A stretch of 64,000 nt of DNA from CALAMC01 sp964459465 (GTDB lineage Bacteria > Zixibacteria > MSB-5A5 > GN15 > PGXB01): NCBI GenBank assembly GCA_964459465.1, contig CAYWLR010000008.1:62001-126000 (forward strand), in the 5' to 3' direction. How positions within the stretch are numbered: position 1 is the first letter of the stretch; every line of letters begins with the position of its first letter. Positions 17,070-23,777 of the stretch are shown here, one piece after another. The translations under genes and the position numbers were made by a program. A model generated the notes under the pieces. That model was not told the DNA's origin. It saw only the letters and a list, made by a program, of their open reading frames with translations, and searched no databases.

Positions 17070-17567
17070 ATGTCTGACCTCCAAGATAATCGTCCCTCAT
17101 GGGATGAATATTTCATGCGCATTGCGCTTCTGGCCGCGACGCGCTCGACCTGTCTGCGCCGCCAGGTCGGGGCCGTAGTCGTAAAAGATAAACGGGTGTT
17201 GTCCACCGGCTATAACGGTTCCCCGTCGGGCCTGTCGCATTGCCTCGATGTCGGTTGCCTGCGCGAAAAGCTTAAAATCCCCTCCGGCGAACGCCATGAG
17301 CTCTGCCGGGCCATTCACGCCGAGCAGAACGCGATTATACAGGCGGCCACTTCCGGCGTATCTATCGAAGGGGCAACCCTGTATTCCACGACTTACCCAT
17401 GCGTGTTGTGCGCCAAGATGATTATCAATGCCGGAATCAAAACCATATATATTAACGACGGTTATCCCGATGACATGGCCAAACAGATGATAGAGGAAGC
17501 CGGAATTACGGTTTACCGTCTGGCCGTCCGGGAAGCCGTCTTTACCGTCAAGGACCCGAAGCCATGA
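17070..17567 (+). CDS. dCMP/cytidine deaminase family protein (ComEB-like dCMP deaminase)
   Basis: 165 aa. Zinc site residues are His83 with the proton-shuttle Glu85 in HAEQNAIIQ, and Cys111 and Cys114 in PCVLCAKMIINAGI. N-terminal RPSWDEYFMRIALLAATRSTC is typical of dCMP deaminases. The enzyme makes dUMP for thymidylate synthesis. Its stop overlaps the nrdR start as ATGA, linking two genes of deoxynucleotide supply. Confidence 0.88.
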   Translation: MSDLQDNRPSWDEYFMRIALLAATRSTCLRRQVGAVVVKDKRVLSTGYNGSPSGLSHCLDVGCLREKLKIPSGERHELCRAIHAEQNAIIQAATSGVSIEGATLYSTTYPCVLCAKMIINAGIKTIYINDGYPDDMAKQMIEEAGITVYRLAVREAVFTVKDPKP

Positions 17568-18013
17568 GATGTCCTTTTTGCGGCTCCGAAGAGGATAAAG
17601 TGGTCGATTCGCGCTCGGTGCGCGAGGGCCGGGCGATTCGCCGCCGCCGCGAGTGCATCAAATGCGCCCAGCGTTACACGACCTATGAATATATCGAAAA
17701 TGTCGAGTTGACCGTGGTCAAATCCGATGGCCGCCGCGAACCGTTCGACCGCCAGAAGCTTATCGAGGGGATGCGTCTGGCGCTCAAAAAACGGCCGGTT
17801 TCGGTCAAAAAGATCGAATCGATGGCCGATGAAATCCAGGGCGATTTGCAGGAGTTGACCAAAAACGAGGTCACCAGTCAGGCCATTGGCGAGATGGTGA
17901 TGAAGAAACTTCAGGAAGTGGATGAAGTCGCCTACGTTCGTTTCGCCTCGGTCTATCGTAAATTCCAGGATAAAGAAGAATTCTTCTCGGAACTCAAAAA
18001 GTTGTTGAAATAG
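17564..18013 (+). CDS. nrdR: Transcriptional repressor NrdR
   Basis: 149 aa, the normal family length. N-terminal zinc ribbon Cys3, Cys6, Cys31, Cys34 (MRCPFCGSEE and RRECIKCAQR), then the ATP-cone domain (VVKSDGRREPFDRQKLIEGM, VAYVRFASVYRKFQD). NrdR senses ATP/dATP and represses ribonucleotide reductase operons through NrdR boxes; no nrd genes are in the window. It ends with a perfect terminator hairpin, and the accessory island begins directly after it. Confidence 0.96.
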   Translation: MRCPFCGSEEDKVVDSRSVREGRAIRRRRECIKCAQRYTTYEYIENVELTVVKSDGRREPFDRQKLIEGMRLALKKRPVSVKKIESMADEIQGDLQELTKNEVTSQAIGEMVMKKLQEVDEVAYVRFASVYRKFQDKEEFFSELKKLLK

Positions 18014-18040
18014 CCCATCTTTCTTGTAGTCTTTTTGTAG

Positions 18041-18070
18041 GTCAAATCTCTTTTGAGATTTGACGTTTTC
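18041..18070 (+). terminator. Intrinsic terminator of nrdR
   Basis: Perfect 10-bp stem GTCAAATCTC-TTTT-GAGATTTGAC (18041-18064) followed by GTTTTC. It closes the dCMP deaminase-nrdR operon and forms the left border of the island. Confidence 0.75.
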
Positions 18071-18548
18071 TTGCTCTTGTGAGCGCAACACGATGAACCG
18101 AATGGTGTTAGGGCGAAATGGGTTTGATTTTGGGATATTTTGAGTTTTCATGCAGGGATTCCGTTGGCATGGAAGCAGTTATAAAGAGCGGCACCCGGAT
18201 GGCAACGTGGACTGGTGTTGTCCATGAATAGGTGTATTGCGTTATGGTTGGAGAGGTTGCGGCCAAATGGGTTCGTCTTTGAAAATTTTTTAAATTTTTG
18301 GGGCCTCCGGCGGCGCGGTATCGGATGATTACAGGTTTTAGGGCGGGCGCTTTCGCGGTCATAACCGGGATGATGCCGTCTTTGAGAATATTGTGAATCA
18401 GACAGTAGTCTTTTGGAGCAGGGCATAATTTGGGCCTCCTGTTTATATAAAGAGGCGGTATGGAATTAACATTGAAGCGGAAGCGAAATTGGGGGGGGCG
18501 ACAACGAGGGTAAATGAGGTGGAGCGAACTGTGCCCAAACAATTTAAT

Positions 18549-18564
18549 CCACGGCAAGCCGTGG
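18549..18564 (+). repeat. Perfect hairpin upstream of cas12g
   Basis: CCACGGC-AA-GCCGTGG, a 7-bp stem with a 2-base loop, followed by GCGACCCC. It looks like one arm of a REP-type element or an IS end; no partner was seen in the window. Confidence 0.5.
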
Positions 18565-18593
18565 GCGACCCCGGCTCTATATGCATTTAGAGC

Positions 18594-18621
18594 TTGCTTA
18601 TAGACTACAAATTGATATATA
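18594..18621 (+). promoter_or_regulatory. Candidate promoter of cas12g
   Basis: TTGCTT (18594-18599), 16-base spacer, TATATA (18616-18621) in an AT-rich block. The cas12g ATG is 66 bases downstream with AAGGTG at 18678-18683. Matches are moderate. Confidence 0.35.
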
Positions 18622-18687
18622 TTTTAGCATCAATTTCGACAAAATCGGGAGTTCGTGGGAATCATTGGCGACCGGATAAGGTGATAT

Positions 18688-21006
18688 ATGACCAGAATAA
18701 AATATCGTCAAGAACGGACGCTGGTAAGGGGCCTGCAAAGGCTTCCAAATCAGGATAAGGCTGAATTTAACAAAAACGTACTTGGATTACGCCGGCACTT
18801 TGAGCAATTTAACCTGAACGTGGCAGAGTTGTGCCAGTGGCTAATCTCGTTTAAACCGGAAAATCCCGGTTCCGTTTGTGAAACGAAACTATTCTGGGAA
18901 TTTATGTTGGAGCCGGAGAATTTCTGTCCCGATACCTATGATCGTGGTCCCGACTGGTTGCGGCATGAGATTTTCGTATTGGCGGCCGGATGGCGGACAT
19001 TCGAAGATATAAAGGCCCATAATATGCCGGAATCGTTGTTTGAGTCTATTAAAATAGCTTCGTCCAAGCCGCGGTCCAAAACGGCGGAAGCGTTATTCAT
19101 TCGCCTGAAATCTCTCGAGGCTTCGCACGTCATGGTGCTTTTGAAATCCGCCTCGGAGTGGCTATCGACAAGGTACGTTCGGCAATCGGAGAACTGGAAA
19201 CAGAATGAGCAAGAATGGCAAAAGAAAAAAGCTGCTTGGGAAGATAAACACCCCGAATTAACGCCGGCCATTCGCGACAAATATAACGCTATATTTGTAG
19301 AGCTGGGTATTAGCGAAAAGCGACCACACGTTTGTTCTTGGAAAAAATTATCCGAAAACAAGGATAATTGCGATTGGGCCGGTGAACGCAAGAATATAGG
19401 TGATAAATGGATCAGCCATTCGGATCTTTGCATCAAATATCATGAATTCGCTCGCAAATTAAGAAGCAAGCAAAGACAACATTTCGTGGACAATGCCAAT
19501 CAATATTTGGAGCTGCGCAGACGTTATCCACAATGGACTCGTGACATGGCTATGAATGGTCTCTTTAAAAATGTCCCGCTCGCCAGAAACTGGTTCCGCA
19601 ACGCATGGACCAACTATTTGAACGCACTCAATATTCTGGAAACGACGATTCTTGAAAATTATTCGGGCCATCTTCCGCATTGCGAAAAATTGAGTGATGA
19701 ATGCGTTTTCAAAAAGCATACTGATAATTGCAGGCGATATAAATTACTGCTAGGGGAAAAGCTTTCCAATCAGGAGCGGGAATTGGAGGAAACATATCGC
19801 GAATGGCGGCGGGAATTTTTGGCCCCGCCAAATAAACCTTTCCTGCGTTATCCTTCCGCACAAAAACTGCCAACGCCAAAGTTGTTTGGTCGGGGATATT
19901 ATGATTTGGATTTCACTCGGCATGTCGTGAAATTGCGTCTTGATGATATGCCCGCCGACAATTTCGTATCTTTCGGCTTTAAACCCTGGCCGCGGGGTTA
20001 TGATAAGAAGCCGGGAGAAATAAACATAACCAGTGTTCATGTGCATTTCATCGGTACGCGGGCCCGTGTCGGATTTCGTTTTGCGGTTCCGCATTCGGAC
20101 TCGCGCTTTTCCGTTAGCCAGGATAAGATCGATGAACTCCGGAGCGGTGGCTTCCCGGGCAAAAGTCAGGATCAGGAATTCCTGAATGAGGCCCGCCAAC
20201 GCCTTCTTGACGGCATGAATGAAAATCAAAAATCCGCCTTGCGTATCATGGCTGTCGATCTCGGAACCCATCGCGCCGCGGCGGCATTCTTCACCGGTTG
20301 CATTTTTAATAAAGCCAAACTATTAAAATTAAAGAAAATCGATCTTTTGACCGAACCAAAAACTGATACGACCAAGCCCGAAAAACTTAGTGCCGATGAA
20401 AAGAAAATTCAAAGGGAAAAAGGATTAACCCAGCATCATGTGGGTAAACATTTTGAAACATTGGAGGCGAGAACAAAGGAAATAATCTCCAAACGCCAGA
20501 ATATGAAAATGGCGCCCTCTGATGATACACCCGATATCGTCGGCGACCACGACCTGCGACATTTGACCTCACATATCCGGCGGATGATTCGCGACTGGGT
20601 TCGCTTGAATGCACGTCAGATCACAGAACTTGCCGAGGAAGAGAACGTTGACTTGATTGTCTTCGAGAGCATGCGCGGTTTTCGGGCTCCCGGCTACGAC
20701 AAATTGGACCTGAAAAAGAAACGCCGCCTGGCTTTCTTCGCCTATGGGCAAATCAGGCGTAAGGTTGCCGAAAAGGCCGTCGAACGCGGAATGCGCGTTA
20801 TCACCGTCCCGTATTTTAAATCGTCACAGATATGCGCACAATGCGGTCGATCGCAGAATGATAAAAATAAGTTGCGTGATAATAAGTGGAAACAATCCTT
20901 TCAATGTGAGTTTAGTGACTGTAATTATAAAACCCATAGCGATGAGAATGCGGCCCGTGTCCTCGGACGGGTATTTTGGGGTGAAATTACTCTCCCCACC
21001 GATTGA
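18688..21006 (+). CDS. cas12g: Cas12g, type V-G CRISPR effector nuclease
   Basis: 772 aa, next to the 767 aa I remember for Cas12g1. Blocks shared with that sequence as I recall it include YRQERTLVRGL at the N-terminus, NKDNC and PHCEKL clusters, RYPSAQK, PWPR in the middle, and DENAARVLGRVFWGEI at the C-terminus. RuvC residues are Asp524 (RIMAVDLGTH), Glu660 (LIVFESMRGF) and Asp752 (SDENAARV). A zinc ribbon Cys716/719/740/745 lies between the last two motifs. Two further Cys/His clusters sit at C216/C228/H244/C248 and C332/C339/H344/C348. Cas12g is known as a tracrRNA-dependent, RNA-guided enzyme that cuts RNA and then collaterally cleaves RNA and ssDNA. A tracrRNA candidate and CRISPR array follow on the same strand. 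No cas1/2/4 is nearby. TnpB is excluded by length, array and overall similarity. Confidence 0.93.
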   Translation: MTRIKYRQERTLVRGLQRLPNQDKAEFNKNVLGLRRHFEQFNLNVAELCQWLISFKPENPGSVCETKLFWEFMLEPENFCPDTYDRGPDWLRHEIFVLAAGWRTFEDIKAHNMPESLFESIKIASSKPRSKTAEALFIRLKSLEASHVMVLLKSASEWLSTRYVRQSENWKQNEQEWQKKKAAWEDKHPELTPAIRDKYNAIFVELGISEKRPHVCSWKKLSENKDNCDWAGERKNIGDKWISHSDLCIKYHEFARKLRSKQRQHFVDNANQYLELRRRYPQWTRDMAMNGLFKNVPLARNWFRNAWTNYLNALNILETTILENYSGHLPHCEKLSDECVFKKHTDNCRRYKLLLGEKLSNQERELEETYREWRREFLAPPNKPFLRYPSAQKLPTPKLFGRGYYDLDFTRHVVKLRLDDMPADNFVSFGFKPWPRGYDKKPGEINITSVHVHFIGTRARVGFRFAVPHSDSRFSVSQDKIDELRSGGFPGKSQDQEFLNEARQRLLDGMNENQKSALRIMAVDLGTHRAAAAFFTGCIFNKAKLLKLKKIDLLTEPKTDTTKPEKLSADEKKIQREKGLTQHHVGKHFETLEARTKEIISKRQNMKMAPSDDTPDIVGDHDLRHLTSHIRRMIRDWVRLNARQITELAEEENVDLIVFESMRGFRAPGYDKLDLKKKRRLAFFAYGQIRRKVAEKAVERGMRVITVPYFKSSQICAQCGRSQNDKNKLRDNKWKQSFQCEFSDCNYKTHSDENAARVLGRVFWGEITLPTD

Positions 21007-21019
21007 TAGTTGAAAAAAC

Positions 21020-21052
21020 TTGACAGACAGCTTAATTTAAGTTATGTATAAT
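21020..21052 (+). promoter_or_regulatory. Promoter of the candidate tracrRNA
   Basis: Perfect TTGACA at 21020-21025 and perfect TATAAT at 21047-21052. Their spacing is long (21 bases), but CAGACA at 21024-21029 (GACA matching) gives the standard 17-base spacing to the same -10. It starts only 14 bases after the cas12g stop, so the RNA would be made independently of the cas12g mRNA. Confidence 0.6.
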
Positions 21053-21058
21053 CAGTTG

Positions 21059-21160
21059 CTTCGTGGTCCCTCTGGCCGGAAAAACCTCTGGCGGAGCGCA
21101 AGCACCAATAGAGAGGAACTCGGCCCAGAAGCGAGGAAACCGACAATTAGGGGTTTAATT
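21059..21160 (+). ncRNA. Candidate tracrRNA of the type V-G system
   Basis: The anti-repeat at 21135-21153 (GGAAACCG-AC-AATT-AGGGG) pairs with positions 11-30 of the CRISPR repeat: 8 bp, a 2-nt internal loop, 4 bp, a one-base bulge in the repeat, 5 bp. Upstream structure is possible: GCTTC at 21058-21062 with GAAGC at 21128-21132, enclosing CCTCT at 21085-21089 with AGAGG at 21112-21116. The strand matches cas12g and the array. Ends are estimated from the promoter and the end of the anti-repeat. Cas12g1 is known to need a tracrRNA, which supports the call. Confidence 0.75.
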
Positions 21161-21236
21161 ATTGAAGGAACTTTAAAGATTTTGTGACGGACGGAATAAA
21201 TTAAGTTCAAATCGCGTATGATTATATGAATGATGA

Positions 21237-21536
21237 GTTGTAGCGGCCCCTGAATTAGCGGTTTCCGACACCTACTCATCTTTACCACTCTCTTTCTTTA
21301 TAGTTGTAGCGGCCCCTGAATTAGCGGTTTCCGACACCCCAAGCGTTACTTCGTCGCCGAGCTTTACTGTTGTAGCGGCCCCTGAATTAGCGGTTTCCGA
21401 CACCGGATGCTCCGTATAGAACTGCGCCTCCATAGTTGTAGCGGCCCCTGAATTAGCGGTTTCCGACACCAGACTGTAAAGCCGAAGGATCGATCCCGGC
21501 GTTGTAGCGGCCCCTGAATTAGCGGTTTCCGACACC
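21237..21536 (+). CRISPR. CRISPR array, five identical 36-nt repeats and four 30-nt spacers
   Basis: Repeats at 21237-21272, 21303-21338, 21369-21404, 21435-21470 and 21501-21536, all identical, beginning GTTGTAGCGG and ending TTTCCGACACC. Spacers at 21273-21302, 21339-21368, 21405-21434 and 21471-21500 are unique and each exactly 30 nt. The anti-repeat orientation shows transcription on the plus strand, giving a crRNA with a repeat-derived 5' handle. About 75 bases of AT-rich leader separate it from the tracrRNA candidate. There is no degenerate terminal repeat. Confidence 0.97.
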
Positions 21537-21579
21537 CCCCCATGCCACATCCTAGAAGATTTCTTGTTGTTTGGTGCGC

Positions 21580-21620
21580 GGCAGATCCTTCAAAGTTCAG
21601 GAGACCTGTCCACATCTGCC
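21580..21620 (+). repeat. Variant REP element upstream of the RAYT gene
   Basis: Arms GGCAGAT (21580-21586) and ATCTGCC (21614-21620) match the arms of the perfect REP hairpins downstream of the transposase, but enclose a longer loop of about 27 bases. It lies 26 bases before the RAYT start. Confidence 0.6.
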
Positions 21621-21645
21621 CGTCCGCTTCGAATAAAGTCAAAGC

Positions 21646-22167
21646 ATGGTCGTTAGAAAAAGACTTGATATAACAGGCAAAGCGGTGGCTTTCGTCACCA
21701 CAACAGCTACCGAATGGAAGCCCGTGTTTAAAAACAAGAAGATTGCCATGGCCGTACTAAAGCAATTCGATGAATCTTTAAAGTATTTCGATGTTGCCCT
21801 GCTTGGTTATGTACTTATGCCGTCGCATTTGCACGCCCTGTTAGGATTCAAAGATATTTCAAAGCTGTCGAAATTCATGCAGAGCTTTAAAATATTGAGC
21901 TCTAAAAAGGTTAAACAACTTCCAGAAATAAGAAAAATTAATATGATTCGAAAAGGTGGTTCATTTTCGTTATGGAAAACACGATTCGATGATTTGTTGA
22001 TTACATCGGAAAAGCAGTTTAAGATTAAATTAGAGTACATTCACAATAATCCGGTTAAGGCCGGCTTGACTGACGTGGCAGAAGGATGGATGTATTCCAG
22101 CGCCTCGGATTGGATATCCGGTAGAAGCGGACCTTTGAAGGTCGACAAAGATTTCGGTTGGTTATAA
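21646..22167 (+). CDS. REP-associated tyrosine transposase (RAYT, IS200-like Y1)
   Basis: 173 aa, usual RAYT size. The HUH motif is H61-L-H63 in LMPSHLHALLGF and the nucleophile is Tyr131 in LEYIHNNPVKAGL. Such proteins are single-copy relatives of IS200/IS605 TnpA that nick and spread REP hairpins. REP sequences with arms GGCAGAT/ATCTGCC flank the gene on both sides, forming a REPtron. The last 40 codons are repeated downstream several times together with the REP. It starts 110 bases after the last CRISPR repeat on the same strand; a functional link with the CRISPR system is not implied. Confidence 0.88.
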   Translation: MVVRKRLDITGKAVAFVTTTATEWKPVFKNKKIAMAVLKQFDESLKYFDVALLGYVLMPSHLHALLGFKDISKLSKFMQSFKILSSKKVKQLPEIRKINMIRKGGSFSLWKTRFDDLLITSEKQFKIKLEYIHNNPVKAGLTDVAEGWMYSSASDWISGRSGPLKVDKDFGWL

Positions 22168-22209
22168 ATGAACGAAGAGGGGCAGATGTGGACATCTGCC
22201 GCCCACTTG
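22048..22209 (+). repeat. REP unit 1 (RAYT 3' end plus REP hairpin)
   Basis: 162 bases: the last 40 codons of the RAYT gene and a trailing perfect hairpin GGCAGATGTG/GACATCTGCC at 22181-22200. This is the parental copy of the tandem amplification. Confidence 0.85.
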
Positions 22210-22456
22210 AATCCGGTTAAGGCCGGCTTGACTGACGTGGCAGAAGGATGGATGTATTCCAGCGCCTCGGATTGGATATCCGGTAGAAGCGGACCTTTGA
22301 AGGTCGACAAAGATTTCGGTTGGTTATAAATGAACGAAGAGGGGCAGATGTGGACATCTGCCGCCCACTTGAAGCGGACCTTTGAAGGTCGACAATGATT
22401 TCGGTTGGTTATAAATGAACGAAGAGGGGCAGATGTGGATATCTGCCGCCCACTTG
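22210..22456 (+). repeat. REP units 2 and 3
   Basis: Unit 2 (22210-22370) repeats unit 1 nearly base for base, with its hairpin at 22343-22362. Unit 3 (22371-22456) is shorter, starting at GAAGCGGACC, and its hairpin at 22428-22447 has one changed base (GGATATCTGCC). Neither encodes a complete transposase. Confidence 0.85.
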
Positions 22457-22703
22457 AAATCCGGTAGAAGCGGACCTTTGAAGGTCGACAAAGATTTCGG
22501 TTGGTTATAAATGNNNNNNNNNNNNNNNNNNNNNNNNNNNNNNNNNNNNNNNNNNNNNNNNNNNNNNNNNNNNNNNNNNNNNNNNNNNNNNNNNNNNNNN
22601 NNNNNNNNNNNNNGTAGAAGCGGACCTTTGAAGGTCGACAAAGATTTCGGTTGGTTATAAATGAACGAGGAGGGGCAGATGTGGACATCTGCCGCCCACT
22701 TGA
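22457..22703 (+). repeat. REP units 4 and 5, interrupted by the assembly gap
   Basis: Unit 4 starts at 22457 (AAATCCGGTAGAAGCGG) and is cut by the N run at 22514. Unit 5 resumes at 22614 (GTAGAAGCGG) and ends at 22703, with its hairpin at 22674-22693. The true number of units is unknown because the gap falls inside the repeat. Confidence 0.8.
22514..22613. other. Assembly gap of exactly 100 N
   Basis: A run of exactly 100 N flanked on both sides by the same REP unit. This is a scaffolding placeholder, so the real distance and even the join between the CRISPR side and the tatC side are not proved by sequence. Confidence 0.97.
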
Positions 22704-22706
22704 GTC

Positions 22707-22793
22707 TGGGGCGATAAGCTGATTGTCGGGGGAGGTTTCACCACCGCTGGGGGGATCGATGTGAATCGTATTGCCGCCTGGGGGCCGCAATAA
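22707..22793 (+). pseudogene. Remnant of a beta-propeller repeat protein
   Basis: The frame 22707-22793 reads WGDKLIVGGGFTTAGGIDVN then RIAAWGPQ and two stops. GGxFTTAGG followed by NRIAAW is the recurring unit of large secreted WDG-type beta-propeller proteins. There is no start codon or ribosome site, and the 5' side is replaced by REP units, so this is a truncated leftover. It suggests the REP amplification landed in or deleted such a gene. Confidence 0.6.
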
Positions 22794-22957
22794 TAAATTA
22801 AACGGCGTCAGGAAGAGGTTCCAGATGCCGCTCAATACCCATAGCACTTAGCCCTTGCCTTAACAATGAATTGTGTCTATTTTGAGGGCTGTCTTATAAA
22901 TAGAAAAGATATCAAGATAAGTTGTCGAAACCGCAGGGGTTTCGACCTAAAAGAATT
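22794..22957. other. Leader region of tatC
   Basis: No gene seen apart from a minus-strand frame that continues into the repeats. It contains a hairpin at 22924-22946 and weak AT-rich promoter-like DNA (TTATAAATAGAAAAGATATCAAGAT). Confidence 0.45.
22924..22946 (+). repeat. Perfect hairpin in the tatC leader
   Basis: GTCGAAACC-5-GGTTTCGAC, a 9-bp stem 11 bases before the tatC ATG, not followed by a T run. It could be a REP-type element or an RNA structure affecting tatC translation. Confidence 0.55.
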
Positions 22958-23704
22958 ATGTCTGACGAAGAAAAAAAAGAGAAGACCAAATCCGAGATGC
23001 CGTTTCTGGATCATATCGAGGAACTGCGCTGGCGGTTGATCAAGTCCATTTTATCGGTTGCCGTGATGGCCATCCTGGCCTTTATCTTCGCCGATGAACT
23101 TTATAAATTCATCACCTACCCACTGGGCGACACCAAACTATACTTTACCGAGGTTACCGGGTCGTTTTATGCCTATATGAAACTGGCTCTTTATACCGGA
23201 ATAATCGCCGCCGCACCGATTGTTTTCTATCAACTCTGGAAATTTATCGGCCCCGGCCTTTATGCCACCGAAAAAAAGGTCATAATCCCGCTGGTTTTCT
23301 GGTCCACCATACTGTTTTTAATCGGGGCCTCTTTCTGTTTTTTCTTCGTTCTTCCGTTTGCCATTGAATTTTTAACCGGTTATGGCGCCGATATCATGAC
23401 GCCGATTATCACCGTTTCGAGTTATATATCTTTTGCCGGGATGATGATTTTGGCCTTCGGTTTTGCTTTCGAACTGCCGGTTGTCGGCTATTTTCTGGGG
23501 AAAATCGGGATTGTATCATCACGGGGCCTGTCCAAAATCAGGCCCTATGCCATTGTGGCTATTTTGATTATCGCGGCGATATTGACGCCGACACCCGATG
23601 TTTTCACCCAGCTTTTGCTGGCCGTACCCCTGATGTTGCTTTTTGAGTTGACCATATATTTGGTGAAATTCACCGGTAAAAAAGAAAAAGAGCTTGAAAA
23701 ATAG
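22958..23704 (+). CDS. tatC: Sec-independent protein translocase subunit TatC
   Basis: 248 aa from the ATG at 22958; a TTG at 22922 is in frame, but it precedes a leader hairpin and adds no family sequence. The hallmark FLDHIEELRWRLIKS at the N-terminus and six membrane segments are visible, with FELPVVGYFLGKIGIVSSRG between segments 4 and 5. It is the core of the twin-arginine translocase that exports folded proteins. No tatA or tatB lies beside it. The ribosome site is weak (AAAAGAA). The C-terminus is basic. Confidence 0.93.
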   Translation: MSDEEKKEKTKSEMPFLDHIEELRWRLIKSILSVAVMAILAFIFADELYKFITYPLGDTKLYFTEVTGSFYAYMKLALYTGIIAAAPIVFYQLWKFIGPGLYATEKKVIIPLVFWSTILFLIGASFCFFFVLPFAIEFLTGYGADIMTPIITVSSYISFAGMMILAFGFAFELPVVGYFLGKIGIVSSRGLSKIRPYAIVAILIIAAILTPTPDVFTQLLLAVPLMLLFELTIYLVKFTGKKEKELEK

Positions 23705-23777
23705 AATGATATCCATACATTTGAATCGTATCTATTAATTAATCTGCGCAAGGAATTACAAATAGAGGAGAAGGACA

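Larger units (their letters stand above)
18071..18687. other. Gene-free stretch upstream of cas12g
   Basis: About 620 bases. Short frames exist on the minus strand (18108-18557 and 18148-18426), but they lack ribosome sites and recognisable domains, so I do not call genes. It contains a perfect hairpin at 18549-18564 and a candidate cas12g promoter at 18594-18621. I found no copy of the CRISPR repeat or anti-repeat here. The minus-strand reading is rich in Asn/Pro/His, which may reflect a decayed repeat-type element. Confidence 0.5.

Noticed and set aside
18108..18557. Minus-strand frames upstream of cas12g
   Set aside because: No ribosome site, no family features, and several overlapping frames compete; the composition looks like non-coding or decayed repeat DNA.
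18688..21006. Reading the RuvC protein as TnpB of an IS605-type element
   Set aside because: It is about twice TnpB length, has a large N-terminal region with Cas12g-like blocks, and is followed by a tracrRNA candidate and a true CRISPR array rather than by IS ends.
21272..21550. Minus-strand open frame of about 92 codons across the CRISPR array
   Set aside because: It arises because repeat plus spacer is 66 nt, a multiple of three. The peptide is five copies of the translated repeat.
22041..22847. Minus-strand frame of 268 codons spanning the N gap
   Set aside because: Most of it is the antisense of RAYT 3' repeats and unknown bases. Only the first 48 codons are unique, and those overlap the plus-strand propeller remnant.
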